From Pontibacter sp. G13 (GTDB lineage Bacteria > Bacteroidota > Bacteroidia > J057): 64,000 nucleotides of DNA. The position numbers were made by a program, and so were the translations under genes. Below, piece by piece: positions 8,728 to 18,992 of this stretch (position 1 is its first letter; each line of letters opens with the position of its first letter). Under the pieces are notes generated by a model, which saw nothing but the letters and a program-made list of their open reading frames with translations, made no database searches and was not told the DNA's origin. The stretch covers positions 3,802,501 through 3,866,500 of the forward strand of contig NZ_CP134696.1 of NCBI RefSeq assembly GCF_031851795.1, read 5' to 3'.

Positions 8728-9264
8728 CTATTCTTCAACTTTGCTGAGCTTGGCAAATTGATAGCCAGCAATTGGATAGCTGAGAATCCGCTCAACAAAC
8801 TCTACCTCTTGGCCTGTAACTCTTGGCGAATTCTCAGGGCCTGAAATCACCTCAAAAAGTAGGTTTTCTCCGGACAAGCGATAAGAAATGGAAAGCATCG
8901 TGTTATTGACCACAAATCTCGATATCATAAAATCTCCAAATGCCTGAAGATCAAGGATGATAGAGTTCTGCTCATCAATCTGAAATTGACCGGGGCTTCC
9001 TACTGCAATCAATTGATATTTCCGTTCGTCTTTTTCCTCCAAATGATACAGAATGGTCCAATCCCAGATGCCAGTCGAATCTGTTGGGGAAATAGTCAGC
9101 TCCATTTTAAGACTCTGAGTAATTCCTGTGTCCGAATAAATTTCCAGAGTTCCCATCCATGATCCATACCATGAGCTAGAAAGCGTCTGTGCTTGAATAT
9201 TGGACAGTCCAATCAGCATTGAAAAAATGATCAAAACTGGGTATTTGGAATTTAGAGGAGGCAT
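8728..9264 (-). CDS. Hypothetical secreted protein
   Basis: 178 residues with a signal peptide (hydrophobic part VLIIFSMLIGL, cleavage near NIQAQ). The mature part opens with SSWYGSWMGTLEI and continues in evenly spaced beta-type strands (SLKMELTISP, SISYRLSG), which would fit a small calycin or lipocalin-like barrel, though no diagnostic motif confirms it. It begins nine bases after the ankyrin protein stop, so the two form an operon. Function unknown. Confidence 0.6.
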   Translation of the reverse strand: MPPLNSKYPVLIIFSMLIGLSNIQAQTLSSSWYGSWMGTLEIYSDTGITQSLKMELTISPTDSTGIWDWTILYHLEEKDERKYQLIAVGSPGQFQIDEQNSIILDLQAFGDFMISRFVVNNTMLSISYRLSGENLLFEVISGPENSPRVTGQEVEFVERILSYPIAGYQFAKLSKVEE

Positions 9265-9273
9265 GTGAACCGA

Positions 9274-10539
9274 TTATTTGGATGAGAGATTATCCATTAA
9301 GCGAATGATGTGAGGCAATTTAGCCTTTTTTGCCTTTTGTTTAGGGCTCTCTCCTTTTCGGTCCTTGAGGTTTGGATTTGCTCCGTTTTTTAGCAGTAAT
9401 TCTACCAGCTCTTGGTGATGAACAGCAAAGTGCAATGCTGTTCTTCCATGAGTATCTTGAAAATTGACTTTGGCTCCAAGGTTGATAAGAAGCTCCACTA
9501 ATTGGGGCTTTTCTTGTTTTACCGCTTCTAGGAAAGTTTCATCTAAATCGATTGAAGCTGTTCTATCCTGATCCAAAGATTCTTTTTCGGAAGATTCTTC
9601 TAATTGAAAGCCAATCATCTTGGCCAATTGGTACGCTGAAATTCCATACGGTTCTCCAATTCTCAAGATTTGATCGATAAGTGGAGAAGGTCCGAGTTTG
9701 GCAATTTGGGCGAGGGAAAGCACCAAAGGCTTTAACCATTCGGTCGGCAAAGTAAGAGGATCAAGGATCGTTTGTGCCAATCTTTGTTCCCAAGCCTTAA
9801 TCAGAGATTGGCCTTTTTCAGAGGCTAAATCTAGATTGATTGAACTCGGATTCAACTGGTTGATATCACTGAGTAACTGCATGACTCCATTCTCCTGAGC
9901 GGGGAGAGATCCACTACGGTTGGAGTTCAGCAATTTGGAGAGTCTTGGGCTTAAATGTGGGTGTTGAAAAATTGGAGTTCCATTGGGCATGGGTCTGGCG
10001 GGATCAGCTCCTGCTTCCAGAAGCTGCCGAGAAATGGTAATTCTATTGTGTTGGACTGCCATCATTAACGGAGTAACCCCCATTTCATTGACTCCGTCTA
10101 CCTCCGCACCTGCATCAATGAGCTTTTTGACCATGGATGTCTTGCCTGATTTGGCAGCATGAAAAATGGCGTTTTCCCCTGAATGATCCACTCTTTCGAG
10201 CTCTGGGTGTGATTGAAGGATTAGGTTGAATATCGGAAGGCTTCCAGATTTAACTGCTTGGATAATAGGAGTAATACCGTTGGGCCCCGAGGCATTTACA
10301 TCTGCTTGAGCTTTGATCAATAATTCTACCATTTGTGGGTGTCCAACCATCACAGCTTTGATCAAAACAGGAATACCCGAAGAGTGAATGTAATTGGCAG
10401 ATTTCCCACATTTCAACAGAATCTCTAGGCAATTGACCTGTTGATCTTCCACTGCCAGCCAGACGGTGTGATCATCGAATGTACCCAGTTCACGAATTAC
10501 CTGACTTTTTTCCCAGTATGTTTGAATTTTCCTAAACAT
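9274..10539 (-). CDS. Ankyrin-repeat protein
   Basis: 421 residues from the ATG at 10539 (MFRKIQTYWEKS); a further ATG at 10608 in frame is less likely. Ankyrin repeats of about 33 residues run from residue 25 to 185 (NGITPIIQAVKSGSLPIFNL, GENAIFHAAKSGKTSMVKKL, MGVTPLMMAVQHNR). A non-repeat helical region of about 145 residues follows, then two or three more repeats near the C-terminus (HGRTALHFAVHHQELVELLL, KNGANPNLKDRKGES). There is no signal peptide, so it should be cytoplasmic and act through protein contacts. It is the first gene of a two-gene operon with the secreted protein at 8728. No partner can be deduced. Confidence 0.85.
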   Translation of the reverse strand: MFRKIQTYWEKSQVIRELGTFDDHTVWLAVEDQQVNCLEILLKCGKSANYIHSSGIPVLIKAVMVGHPQMVELLIKAQADVNASGPNGITPIIQAVKSGSLPIFNLILQSHPELERVDHSGENAIFHAAKSGKTSMVKKLIDAGAEVDGVNEMGVTPLMMAVQHNRITISRQLLEAGADPARPMPNGTPIFQHPHLSPRLSKLLNSNRSGSLPAQENGVMQLLSDINQLNPSSINLDLASEKGQSLIKAWEQRLAQTILDPLTLPTEWLKPLVLSLAQIAKLGPSPLIDQILRIGEPYGISAYQLAKMIGFQLEESSEKESLDQDRTASIDLDETFLEAVKQEKPQLVELLINLGAKVNFQDTHGRTALHFAVHHQELVELLLKNGANPNLKDRKGESPKQKAKKAKLPHIIRLMDNLSSK

Positions 10540-10723
10540 ATACCTGATAAGGTACAGAAAGGGTGGGTGGTCGGCAATGCCAGCTTTGACCTTGCTCCTA
10601 CACCTCATTGGGGCTGAATTTTTCCGGATAAGAATCGAGGGATTTTTTTTCAGTTATTAAATGATTTGACTTTACTATATTTATTCTCCAATTATTATGT
10701 GGTAAGTAATCCTTCTTTTTCTC

Positions 10724-11239
10724 ATGAAGCAATCCGGTCATAATCCGCCTTCCGAAGAGTTAGCCTTTAAGTCGTTGTTTGACCGGTACTACGATTCCAT
10801 CCGCAATTTCCTGTATTACAAATCAGGAAATAGGGATCTCGCAGAGGATTTGGCGCAGGATGCGTTTATGATTTTGTGGAAAAAACGGGCCAATATTGAT
10901 CCGAACAAAGTCAAAAGCTATCTCTATACGATTGCCAATAATCTGTTTCTCAATGAGGTAAAGCATCAAAAGGTCGTTTTCAAATTCCAGCAACAACCCA
11001 TTTCCACCACGTCGGTTGAGACTCCTCAATACATCATGGAGGAAGAGGAATTTCGTTCTAAACTGGATCATGCTATTTCATCATTACCCGAAAAAAATCG
11101 GGTGGTATTTTTGATGAACCGAATTGAAAAACTGACCTATCGAGAGATCGCTGAGCGCTTGGAGATCAGTGTCAAAGCTGTTGAAAAACGAATGCATAAG
11201 GCACTTTTGGAACTTCGACAGATCCATGCCAAGATTTAA
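10724..11239 (+). CDS. ECF RNA polymerase sigma factor (FecI-like)
   Basis: 171 residues with sigma region 2 (residues about 20-85; LFDRYYDSIRNFLYY, LAEDLAQDAFMILWKK) and region 4 (about 115-167; SSLPEKNRVVFLMNRIEKLT, YREIAERLEISVKAVEKRM). It lacks regions 1 and 3, as ECF factors do. It leads a FecIR-type module: a FecR anti-sigma gene starts 137 bp downstream and an STN-bearing TonB receptor follows. The expected role is to redirect RNA polymerase to the receptor operon when the receptor senses its ligand from outside the cell. Confidence 0.92.
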   Translation: MKQSGHNPPSEELAFKSLFDRYYDSIRNFLYYKSGNRDLAEDLAQDAFMILWKKRANIDPNKVKSYLYTIANNLFLNEVKHQKVVFKFQQQPISTTSVETPQYIMEEEEFRSKLDHAISSLPEKNRVVFLMNRIEKLTYREIAERLEISVKAVEKRMHKALLELRQIHAKI

Positions 11240-11284
11240 TCCTATCCTGTTCTGAATCAGATAGAAAAAAAATCATTCGAACGG

Positions 11285-11303
11285 GTAGGGTATGTGTCCC
11301 TAC
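11285..11303 (+). promoter_or_regulatory. Short hairpin between sigma factor and fecR
   Basis: GTAGGG and CCCTAC pair around a seven-base loop in the 137-bp gap before fecR. No T-run follows, so it is not a terminator. It may be a leader structure or part of the sigma factor's own promoter. Confidence 0.2.
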
Positions 11304-11376
11304 ACTTGTTTTAGGGGTGAAGTCAATCCTGTATTCTGAGATTTGTTGTTAGACGACTACTGAATGGTACATATAT

Positions 11377-12336
11377 ATGAGCAAACATTTACCCACGGAT
11401 CAATTTCTTGCTCGACTGTTGAATCGTCAACTTTCTGAGGAAGAGCAGAATGCCTGGGATTTGGATGATCAACAGAAAGATTTACGGAATCTGATCAATG
11501 CCGCTGACCAGCTCAAAGTTCCCCACAAGCAATCCAAGGAAGATGCTTGGGAACAAATGATGCAGCGGATTCAATCCGAGGAAGATGCTTCCCCAGTTCA
11601 GACTCCTGTAATTCCTTTGTTTACTCGTTTGAAGCCTTGGATGACTGCCGCAGCTGCTGTTGCAGTGCTGATTGTTTCGTATTTGATCCTGACGCCTTCC
11701 AGTTCTCAGATATCCGCACCACTTGGTCAACAATTGACCCATCAATTGCCTGATCAGTCCACGGTTATCCTGAATGCTGGCTCTGAAATATCTTATGATG
11801 CTGAATCATTCGCGGAAACGCGAGTTCTCGAACTCAAGGGAGAGGCATTTTTCAAAGTTGCTCCCGGAAAGTCGTTCATCGTAGATACCGAAGAAGGTGA
11901 TGTCGAAGTTCTGGGTACGAGTTTTAATACTCGTGCGAGAGATGGAAAAATGGAAGTCATTTGTTACACGGGAAAGGTAAAAGTGACTGCCGAATCAGGA
12001 AGTGAGGAAGTAATCCTTACACCCGGTCAATCTGCAAATACTTATCAAGGTGGACTCAATACGGCGGAAATTGCGAATTTGGACGCTGCACCCCAATGGA
12101 CAAAAGGTGTGTTCAGCTTCAAGAAAAGCGATTTTTCAGATGTCGTAGCAGAGTTGGAACGTCAATTTGATGTGCAAGTTCAGTATGAAAATATGGAAGG
12201 TCGTACTTTGACTATTACATTTTTCAACGATGACATGGAGCTGGCACTCAAAACAATCTGTGAAGCTTTGGATTTAAATTATATCTTTACTGATGAAGAT
12301 AAGTCCAAAGTCGTGCTGAAACCAGCACAGCAGTAG
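11377..12336 (+). CDS. FecR-family anti-sigma factor
   Basis: 319 residues in the standard order: a cytoplasmic N-terminal region that binds sigma (residues 1-85), one membrane helix (about 89-107; TAAAAVAVLIVSYLILTP), the periplasmic FecR domain (about 112-235; TVILNAGSEISYD, GEAFFKVAPGKSFIVDTEEG) and the DUF4974 domain (about 242-315; GVFSFKKSDFSDVVAELERQ). The last two receive the signal from the STN domain of the TonB receptor, whose gene begins 25 bp downstream. All three genes of the module are intact and in order. Confidence 0.93.
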   Translation: MSKHLPTDQFLARLLNRQLSEEEQNAWDLDDQQKDLRNLINAADQLKVPHKQSKEDAWEQMMQRIQSEEDASPVQTPVIPLFTRLKPWMTAAAAVAVLIVSYLILTPSSSQISAPLGQQLTHQLPDQSTVILNAGSEISYDAESFAETRVLELKGEAFFKVAPGKSFIVDTEEGDVEVLGTSFNTRARDGKMEVICYTGKVKVTAESGSEEVILTPGQSANTYQGGLNTAEIANLDAAPQWTKGVFSFKKSDFSDVVAELERQFDVQVQYENMEGRTLTITFFNDDMELALKTICEALDLNYIFTDEDKSKVVLKPAQQ

Positions 12337-12361
12337 GGCATTCCCTCCTTGATTCGATAAT

Positions 12362-15034
12362 ATGGCGTGTTCCAGATATGTAATGATCTGGCTTCTGATA
12401 ACATTCACCTGGCTGGGCGCTAGCGCTCAGTCGGGTGTCTTGGTATCTGAGTCATTCAGAAATACGCCACTTTCCATGGTATTCGGACGCCTCGAATCCC
12501 ATTATCCCGTTTCTTTTTCCTACGACGATCGACTTATCGATGGAATCCGAGTTACCGCTCGCTTCCGAGGAATACCTCTGGATACCGTTTTGCATCGCGT
12601 TTTGCGCAATACAGAACTTGAACACGTTTCTTTGGCCCGCGGTCAGTATGTGATTCGATCCAAAAAGCGGCAAAGTAAAACTGGGGGTATTTGGTCTTAT
12701 TACAGGACCATCAAGGGACATGTTCATGATGGCGCTACCAACCAGCCTATTGATTACGCTCAGGTATATCTAGAGGTCAATAAGTCTGGCGCTCATTCTG
12801 ATGACCAAGGAATGTTCGAGTTGGAATTACCCGCAGGAAGAACTGATACTCTCCTAATTTCGCGAATTGGGTATCAGGCGTTGAGAATTCCCATTGATGC
12901 CGAAACGAAATCCTTTGATTTGGCGATTGCTCTCTCTCCGGTAGATGTCGCATTGGATCCTGTGGTCATTCCAGAAACCAACGGGCAGGTGATTGAAATC
13001 ACTGATGCTGCAAATGTTATCTCGTTGGATCCGGAAACCACTCCGAATATGGCCGGATTCGGAGAGCCAGATATCTTCAGAACGCTCCTGCTGTTGCCGG
13101 GAATCTCTAGCATTGATGAATCCGTTTCAAATCTGAATGTTCGAGGCGGAACTATGGACCAAAACTTGGTCCTCTTCGATGGTATTACGGTGTATGAACC
13201 CAGCCACATGTTTGGCAGAGTGAGCGCATTCAATGATCAGGCCGTCAAGCAAGTTTCTATCCATCGAGGCGGATTTCATTCCAAGTTCGGCGGAAGATTG
13301 TCAAGTGTAATTGACGTTGAAGGAGCTCCGACCCAACCGACTGAATGGCATGCGGGAGGTTCAATCAACTTGTTGAATGCCAATATTTTCGGAGAGGCTC
13401 CTATTTTCAAAAAACAGGGGGCAGTTAGAGTCGCTATGCGTCGGTCTTTTTCTGATCTTCTCTCCAATCCCGTTTACAGTCGATTATTCGATAATACTTT
13501 TCAAGAAGGAGTCATCTTCCAAGATCAAGTAAAGCTCGCCGAAGGACAGGCCATCGATTTGAGTCCGAGCTTCTTTTTTTCAGATATCAATCTGAAAATG
13601 GTTTATCGACCGACTCCAGAGGACAAACTATTTGTGTCCTTTTATCGTGGCAATGACAACCTCAAGTACTATAGCCTTGCATCTCACTCTGAGGGAGAAC
13701 AATCCTCCTTCGATGAGTTGAAACTGATGAATAAAGGAATCAGCTTTAATTGGTCGAGAAACTGGGGTGCTAAACTTGAGACCAGCGCAACATTGGCGAT
13801 GTCCACATTCGAAAATTCTTATGGATACTCTTTCCAAGACGTATCCGATTTGGGAGAATTACGCTACGATTACTATCTCGACAACCAAATCAAAGATTAT
13901 GGCTTCCGGTTCGATGCAACCACTCGCCTAAATGACCGGAATACCCTTGAATCTGGGATGCATCTTTCTATGCTTTCCACCAATCACCAACTTGGATATT
14001 ACCAGACTTTTCTTCCAGATATGGACAGTCTGGAATTGAATAAAACCGATTCAGATCAGGTTGGGGGGGTAATGGCTGTATATGCGCAGCACACATATCT
14101 TCCATTCAACAATCTTTCAGTGAGTATCGGAGGGAGAGGTCAATACTACTCTGGTACGTCTCAATTCTATTTGTCCCCTAGATCTACCATAAAGTGGGCG
14201 ATTTCCAATCAGGTATCTCTTAAGGGCTCGGTCGGAAAATTTCATCAATTCGTAAATAGAACCCAACATGCCAATCTGGTTCATGCTGGCGAAGATGTTT
14301 GGAGGCTTGCGGATGCGGATTCCATTGGTGTGAGTCAAGCATGGCATTACATTGTAGGAGGCGCTTATGAAGGCAAGGACTTTTTGGTGAACTTGGAGCT
14401 CTACCGAAAGGATCTCAATGGATTGCTTACTTACCATACAGATTCTTATATCGCAGATGAAGATCTTCAAGGTCAGCTCAATCTTTTCAAAGACGGATCT
14501 GGCTGGGTCAATGGGTTGGATCTATTGGTCAAGAAAGAATGGGGATCCTATGTAGGATGGGTTTCCTATACTTTGGCCAAAACCATGTACCGCTTCGAAG
14601 AAATCAATAATGGTAGTGAATTCGCTGCCAATCATGATCGACGACATACCTTGAAGTTGGTCAATATGTACCGCCTCAACCAATGGTCTTTCACCGCGAC
14701 TTGGATGTTTAACAGTGGAGCACCTTTCACCAATATTGGAAGCGTTGAAGGAGGGGCTATTCCACAGATAACCTTCGGCCCCAAAAATGCTGAAAATCTT
14801 CCCCTCTATCATAGATTGGATCTTTCTTCTTCCTACGAATTTCAATTTCGTGAAAAGTGGAATGGTCAAGTGGGTCTTTCGATTTTCAATCTTTACAACC
14901 GTATGAACATCAGCGATGTGCGGTTTATGGTTGCGCCCGGTGCTGACCCTGAGGCCAAAAACCCTCCTATCGTACAACTCAATAAGCGCTTGATGGGAAT
15001 CAGCCCCAATGTATTCCTGAATCTTGAGTTCTAA
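12362..15034 (+). CDS. TonB-dependent transducer with STN and carboxypeptidase-like domains
   Basis: 890 residues. A signal peptide (ending LGASAQ) is followed by an STN signalling domain (about 25-100; SFRNTPLSMVFGRLESHYPV, VSFSYDDRLI), a carboxypeptidase-like domain (about 120-205; IKGHVHDGATNQPIDYAQVY), the plug (about 225-330; LLLLPGISSIDESVSNLNVR, GGTMDQNLVLFDG) and the barrel, which ends with NVFLNLEF. The STN domain is what distinguishes a transducing receptor: bound ligand is reported to FecR in the periplasm, which frees the sigma factor. There is no SusD-like gene, and the next genes are two secreted metalloproteases, so a peptide or protein-derived ligand is conceivable but unproven. 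Confidence 0.93.
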   Translation: MACSRYVMIWLLITFTWLGASAQSGVLVSESFRNTPLSMVFGRLESHYPVSFSYDDRLIDGIRVTARFRGIPLDTVLHRVLRNTELEHVSLARGQYVIRSKKRQSKTGGIWSYYRTIKGHVHDGATNQPIDYAQVYLEVNKSGAHSDDQGMFELELPAGRTDTLLISRIGYQALRIPIDAETKSFDLAIALSPVDVALDPVVIPETNGQVIEITDAANVISLDPETTPNMAGFGEPDIFRTLLLLPGISSIDESVSNLNVRGGTMDQNLVLFDGITVYEPSHMFGRVSAFNDQAVKQVSIHRGGFHSKFGGRLSSVIDVEGAPTQPTEWHAGGSINLLNANIFGEAPIFKKQGAVRVAMRRSFSDLLSNPVYSRLFDNTFQEGVIFQDQVKLAEGQAIDLSPSFFFSDINLKMVYRPTPEDKLFVSFYRGNDNLKYYSLASHSEGEQSSFDELKLMNKGISFNWSRNWGAKLETSATLAMSTFENSYGYSFQDVSDLGELRYDYYLDNQIKDYGFRFDATTRLNDRNTLESGMHLSMLSTNHQLGYYQTFLPDMDSLELNKTDSDQVGGVMAVYAQHTYLPFNNLSVSIGGRGQYYSGTSQFYLSPRSTIKWAISNQVSLKGSVGKFHQFVNRTQHANLVHAGEDVWRLADADSIGVSQAWHYIVGGAYEGKDFLVNLELYRKDLNGLLTYHTDSYIADEDLQGQLNLFKDGSGWVNGLDLLVKKEWGSYVGWVSYTLAKTMYRFEEINNGSEFAANHDRRHTLKLVNMYRLNQWSFTATWMFNSGAPFTNIGSVEGGAIPQITFGPKNAENLPLYHRLDLSSSYEFQFREKWNGQVGLSIFNLYNRMNISDVRFMVAPGADPEAKNPPIVQLNKRLMGISPNVFLNLEF

Positions 15035-15348
15035 GCGCTATTTCCCCTTATTCTCCCGAGTTTATTCCCCCGTCAATAAATCTGCAATTGACCTGTTTAG
15101 CGGGGATCTCATTCCATGATTTCATTCCAAAACCCTGAACAAATTTTCAGGATTCATCATGAGGAGCTACTTAATTCCTTGGAAATAGGTAATTTGTAGG
15201 CTAGGTATCTCCGTGATCGGCAGATATACGGTCTTCGGTGAATTTTTTTTTGATTGTTCGGGAATTTCCAATTTCATCTGTTCTATTTGATGATTCCTTC
15301 TTTTGGGGAGGTATTTCCTAGACAATTACCCAACCTTAACGCGATTGT
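15035..15348. other. Intergenic region upstream of first metalloprotease
   Basis: No open frame of note. It contains a weak hairpin (CCTGAA/TTCAGG at 15134-15151) without a T-run, and an AT-rich stretch at 15245-15300 that probably holds the protease promoter, though I cannot place a clean TAnnTTTG box. No convincing terminator follows the receptor gene, so some read-through into the protease is possible. Confidence 0.4.
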
Positions 15349-18300
15349 ATGAAGAGAATGTTTACTGTCTGGGCATTGTTATGGGCGATGTGTTGCTCGT
15401 CCCTATTTGCCCAATCAAATGCCGCTAATTTTTGGCAGGACGCACCTATTTCCACGCGAGCTCAAAGATCTCATGTTGCCTACCAAGTGGACGATTTTCG
15501 TTCGCTCACATTGAATGAATCCCTCATGAAGCGATTCCTTCAAACGGTTGCACAACAACCTCAGGAACTTGTAATTCCACTTCCTGATGGCACTTTGTCT
15601 ACCTTCCGCATTCATCGCAATCGTACGATGTCTCCCGGACTGCAGGCCAAGTATCCGGAATTGATGACTTTCTCCGGAGTAGAAGTCGGAAATCCTGCCA
15701 ACACCATCCAATTGGAATGGACACCAAATGGGTTTACTGGCCAGATTCTCGGAACAGAAGGAACCATTGTCCTTGATCCATTTGGAAGTGAATTGCCTGA
15801 TCACTACGTAGTTTTTGAAAAAGAAAAAGCTTCTAGTGATTTGACCCAATTTGTCTGTAACGTCATGGGTGGAATTGCACCGCATGAACATCATCATGAA
15901 CATGCACATGCGGCCCGTTCAAATGGTCAATTAAGAACCTACCGCTTGGCGCTTGCGGCTACGGGTGAATACACCAACTTTCACGGCGGAACTGTCCAAG
16001 CTGCACTTGCTGCGATGGTCGTAGTGATGAACCGTGTAAATGGAATCTACAACAGAGAAGTTGGGGTGGAAATGGAATTGATCCCCAATACTGATCTGTT
16101 GATTTACACCAATGGTAGCACCGATCCATACTCCAACAACAGTGGTGGAGCTATGCTTGGTCAAAATCAGACTAATGTCAATAGTGTAATCGGGAGTGCC
16201 AATTACGATATCGGCCATGTTTTCTCAACTGGTGGCGGTGGTATTGCTGCGCTCGGATCAGTTTGCTCCTCTACCAACAAGGCTCGTGGGGTTACTGGAC
16301 TTCCTGCTCCAGTTGGAGACCCGTTTTCTGTAGACTATGTGGCGCACGAGATGGGGCACCAGTTTAGAGGAAACCATACCTTTAATGGTAATTCTGGGTC
16401 CTGTAGCGGCAATGGAAACCTTTCCACAGCCTTTGAGCCTGGGTCAGGATCTACCATCATGGCCTATGCTGGCATTTGTGGTGGTGATAATATCCAGAAC
16501 AATTCCAATGACTACTTCCATGCAGGTAGCTTGGATGAAATTCTTCCATTTGTCCAAAGCTTCGGTGGAAGTACTTGTGGAGTTTTGACTACTACTGGAA
16601 ACACTGATCCCGTCGTTACCACTGATCAAACACCTTATGTGCTGCCCATGATGACGCCTTTCGAATTGGAAGGAATTGCAGCCGATCTTGATGGAGATAC
16701 TGTGACTTACTGTTGGGAACAAATGAACTTCGGTCAATTTGGAGACCCTGGAGCACCAGTTGGAAATTCACCCATCTTCCGCTCTTTCTCTCCAGTTGAA
16801 GTGCCGAATCGCGTATTCCCTCGAATCGAAAATATCATCAACAATACTTCTACCAATTCTGAAGTATTGCCTACCTATAGTCGAGACTTGGACTTCCGCT
16901 TGACAGTTCGTGATAATAAAGGTGGTATTGGCTCAGCAAATATGGCGATGACCGTTGTGAGCTCCGCTGGACCATTCGAAGTTCTTCAGCCTAATGCCTT
17001 CACGACCTACACGGGAGGATTTTTGGAAGAGGTAAAATGGGATGTCGCCAATACAGACCAGATGCCTGTCAATTGCCAAGCAGTCGATATCGTCCTGTCT
17101 ACTGATGGTGGATTTACCTATGATTCCGTGCTTGCTGCAAGTGTTCCAAATACAGGATCTGCATTTGTAGTGATTCCCGACATTCAGGGACAAAACAATC
17201 GGATTCGAGTCCAGGCGGCCGATAATGTGTTTTTCGATATTTCAGACGTAAACTTTTCCATTATTTCCTCTCCGATCCAAGGATTCAAAATGTATCCGAC
17301 TCCTTCCAAAGCTTTTGGTTGTGTAGGAGATACAGTCACATTTGATTTCTTGACAACCTCTCTTGCGGGTCTTCAAGAGGCATTTGGTGTAAGTCCAGTC
17401 GGACTTCCTGCAGGAGTAACTATGGAGATGGATACAGACTCTGTAGAGATTGGGCAAAACTTCCAGGTGAGATTCATCATCCCAGATACCTTGTCTGCGG
17501 GTGATTATCCTTTTGACTTGATCGGAGTATCTGCCAGTGGCAAAGCAGAGTTCATTAATCTTGAATTGGGTATCAGCGACGAGGCAGGAATTGCCGTTAC
17601 CAATCTCTCCCCAATCAATGGTGCGAATGGAGGAAGTGGTGCTACTTCTCTGGTATGGCAATCTGCTGAAGGAGCTGTTGCCTACGAATGGCAGTTGTCC
17701 ACGGACCCTACTTTCTCTGCGGTTCTAGAATCAGGGATTACTACTCAAGACACCTTCGCGAGTCTTACTTCCAATTTTGCGGCATTGACCACATACTATT
17801 GGAGAGTTCGTTCCGAAAACGTTTGTGGCTGGGGAGAATACAACTCTACCTTTGCTTTCCGTACGGGTTTCTGTGCTCCTCAAGGTAGTATCGATGTGCC
17901 AAAAACTATCCCTACGTTTGGTATCCCGAACATCGTCACTTCTACGTTGACCTCTTTCTTGTCTGGTTCTATTTCCGATATCAATGTGGTCAACATCAAG
18001 GGAACTCATGCACGGGTCTCCGATCTGGAATTTACCTTGATCAGTCCGGGCGGAACTCAGGTACAGCTTTTTTCTGGAATTTGCGGAAATGCATCTTTTG
18101 CTGATTTCGATCTCGGGTTTGATGATGAATCCAACTTGAGCGCAATTGATTGCCCTGCTACTACTGGAGACTTGTACCAACCAACTGGTTCGTTGTCCGA
18201 CTTCATTGGAGAATCTCCTCAAGGAAACTGGATTCTTCAAGTGGAGGACAAAGTGACTGGAACGGGTGGCTTCTTGACTTCTTGGTCCCTTGAAATCTGT

Positions 18301-18930
18301 GTAGATGGAGCTGATGCGCCATTTATCGTGAATAATGCTCCAATGGCCCTGAGCAGATGGGGCGCAGGAAACTTCACTACGGCTTTGCTGGAAGCTTCCG
18401 ATGGTGCAACTGCTCCAAGTGGATTGACCTTCACGATTCTTGACGCTCCAGATTGGGGAGATATTTCCCTGAATGGAACCGACATTACTGTAGGTGATCA
18501 ATTTACTCAGGATGATATCAACAACGGAAATCTGATCTATTTCCACGATGGTGAGTATGTAGCAACTGATGCTTTCACCTTTACTGTTGAAAACCAGAGT
18601 GGAGGTTGGCTTGGGACCCCTCAATTCGTATTTGTTGTTGATACTACGAATGTCTCGAATGATCCAGCATTTGATCTGGCTGCCATCAAGGCATTCCCGA
18701 ACCCTGCCGATCATTTGGTGAATGTAGAAATTTCAGGTGCACCTGCTGGAGATTACACAGTCAAAATGCTGGATCTACAAGGTCGTCTGATCAAATCCAT
18801 GAACCTTGAATTGATGGGCAATGAAGCTCGTTCCATGAGCTGGTCTGTGGAAGCATTGCCAGCTGGAATGTATCTCATTCAGGTATCCAGCGAGCTGGGA
18901 TCATTCACACAGAAACTGATTGTGAAGTAA
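15349..18930 (+). CDS. T9SS-secreted reprolysin-type zinc metalloprotease (paralogue 1)
   Basis: 1193 residues. Signal peptide (ends SLFAQ), a pro-region to about residue 180 rich in histidine at its end (HEHHHEHAHAA), then the catalytic domain (about 195-400) with HEMGHQFRGNH, the HExxHxxxxxH zinc site, starting at His333, and a downstream STIMAYAGICG methionine turn. Next come beta-sandwich domains, a fibronectin-like domain (about 745-845; YYWRVRSENVCGWG), a proprotein-convertase P-type domain (about 850-985; GTHARVSDLEFTLISPGG) and a cadherin-like repeat (LTFTILDAPDWGDISLNG). The end is a type A T9SS sorting domain (KAFPNPADHLVNVEI to SFTQKLIVK). It should be exported by the T9SS and anchored or released outside. 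A 170-bp gap and a terminator divide it from its paralogue. Confidence 0.93.
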   Translation: MKRMFTVWALLWAMCCSSLFAQSNAANFWQDAPISTRAQRSHVAYQVDDFRSLTLNESLMKRFLQTVAQQPQELVIPLPDGTLSTFRIHRNRTMSPGLQAKYPELMTFSGVEVGNPANTIQLEWTPNGFTGQILGTEGTIVLDPFGSELPDHYVVFEKEKASSDLTQFVCNVMGGIAPHEHHHEHAHAARSNGQLRTYRLALAATGEYTNFHGGTVQAALAAMVVVMNRVNGIYNREVGVEMELIPNTDLLIYTNGSTDPYSNNSGGAMLGQNQTNVNSVIGSANYDIGHVFSTGGGGIAALGSVCSSTNKARGVTGLPAPVGDPFSVDYVAHEMGHQFRGNHTFNGNSGSCSGNGNLSTAFEPGSGSTIMAYAGICGGDNIQNNSNDYFHAGSLDEILPFVQSFGGSTCGVLTTTGNTDPVVTTDQTPYVLPMMTPFELEGIAADLDGDTVTYCWEQMNFGQFGDPGAPVGNSPIFRSFSPVEVPNRVFPRIENIINNTSTNSEVLPTYSRDLDFRLTVRDNKGGIGSANMAMTVVSSAGPFEVLQPNAFTTYTGGFLEEVKWDVANTDQMPVNCQAVDIVLSTDGGFTYDSVLAASVPNTGSAFVVIPDIQGQNNRIRVQAADNVFFDISDVNFSIISSPIQGFKMYPTPSKAFGCVGDTVTFDFLTTSLAGLQEAFGVSPVGLPAGVTMEMDTDSVEIGQNFQVRFIIPDTLSAGDYPFDLIGVSASGKAEFINLELGISDEAGIAVTNLSPINGANGGSGATSLVWQSAEGAVAYEWQLSTDPTFSAVLESGITTQDTFASLTSNFAALTTYYWRVRSENVCGWGEYNSTFAFRTGFCAPQGSIDVPKTIPTFGIPNIVTSTLTSFLSGSISDINVVNIKGTHARVSDLEFTLISPGGTQVQLFSGICGNASFADFDLGFDDESNLSAIDCPATTGDLYQPTGSLSDFIGESPQGNWILQVEDKVTGTGGFLTSWSLEICVDGADAPFIVNNAPMALSRWGAGNFTTALLEASDGATAPSGLTFTILDAPDWGDISLNGTDITVGDQFTQDDINNGNLIYFHDGEYVATDAFTFTVENQSGGWLGTPQFVFVVDTTNVSNDPAFDLAAIKAFPNPADHLVNVEISGAPAGDYTVKMLDLQGRLIKSMNLELMGNEARSMSWSVEALPAGMYLIQVSSELGSFTQKLIVK

Positions 18931-18959
18931 TTCCCATAGAAATTTGTACAACTCTTCAT

Positions 18960-18992
18960 TGCAGCAATCTCATGTATATTGAGGTTGCTGCA
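18960..18992 (+). terminator. Rho-independent terminator between the two metalloproteases
   Basis: A 13-bp stem (TGCAGCAATCTCA with TTGAGGTTGCTGCA, one wobble pair) is followed by six T. The paralogues are therefore probably separate transcription units. Confidence 0.85.

Noticed and set aside
15134-15151. Hairpin CCTGAA/TTCAGG as terminator of the STN receptor gene
   Set aside because: Only six pairs and no T-run; too weak to call.
17731-18714. 327-codon open frame antisense to metalloprotease 1
   Set aside because: It lies wholly opposite a well-supported gene, has no family motif, signal or promoter, and is rich in serine and arginine as antisense frames of this composition are.
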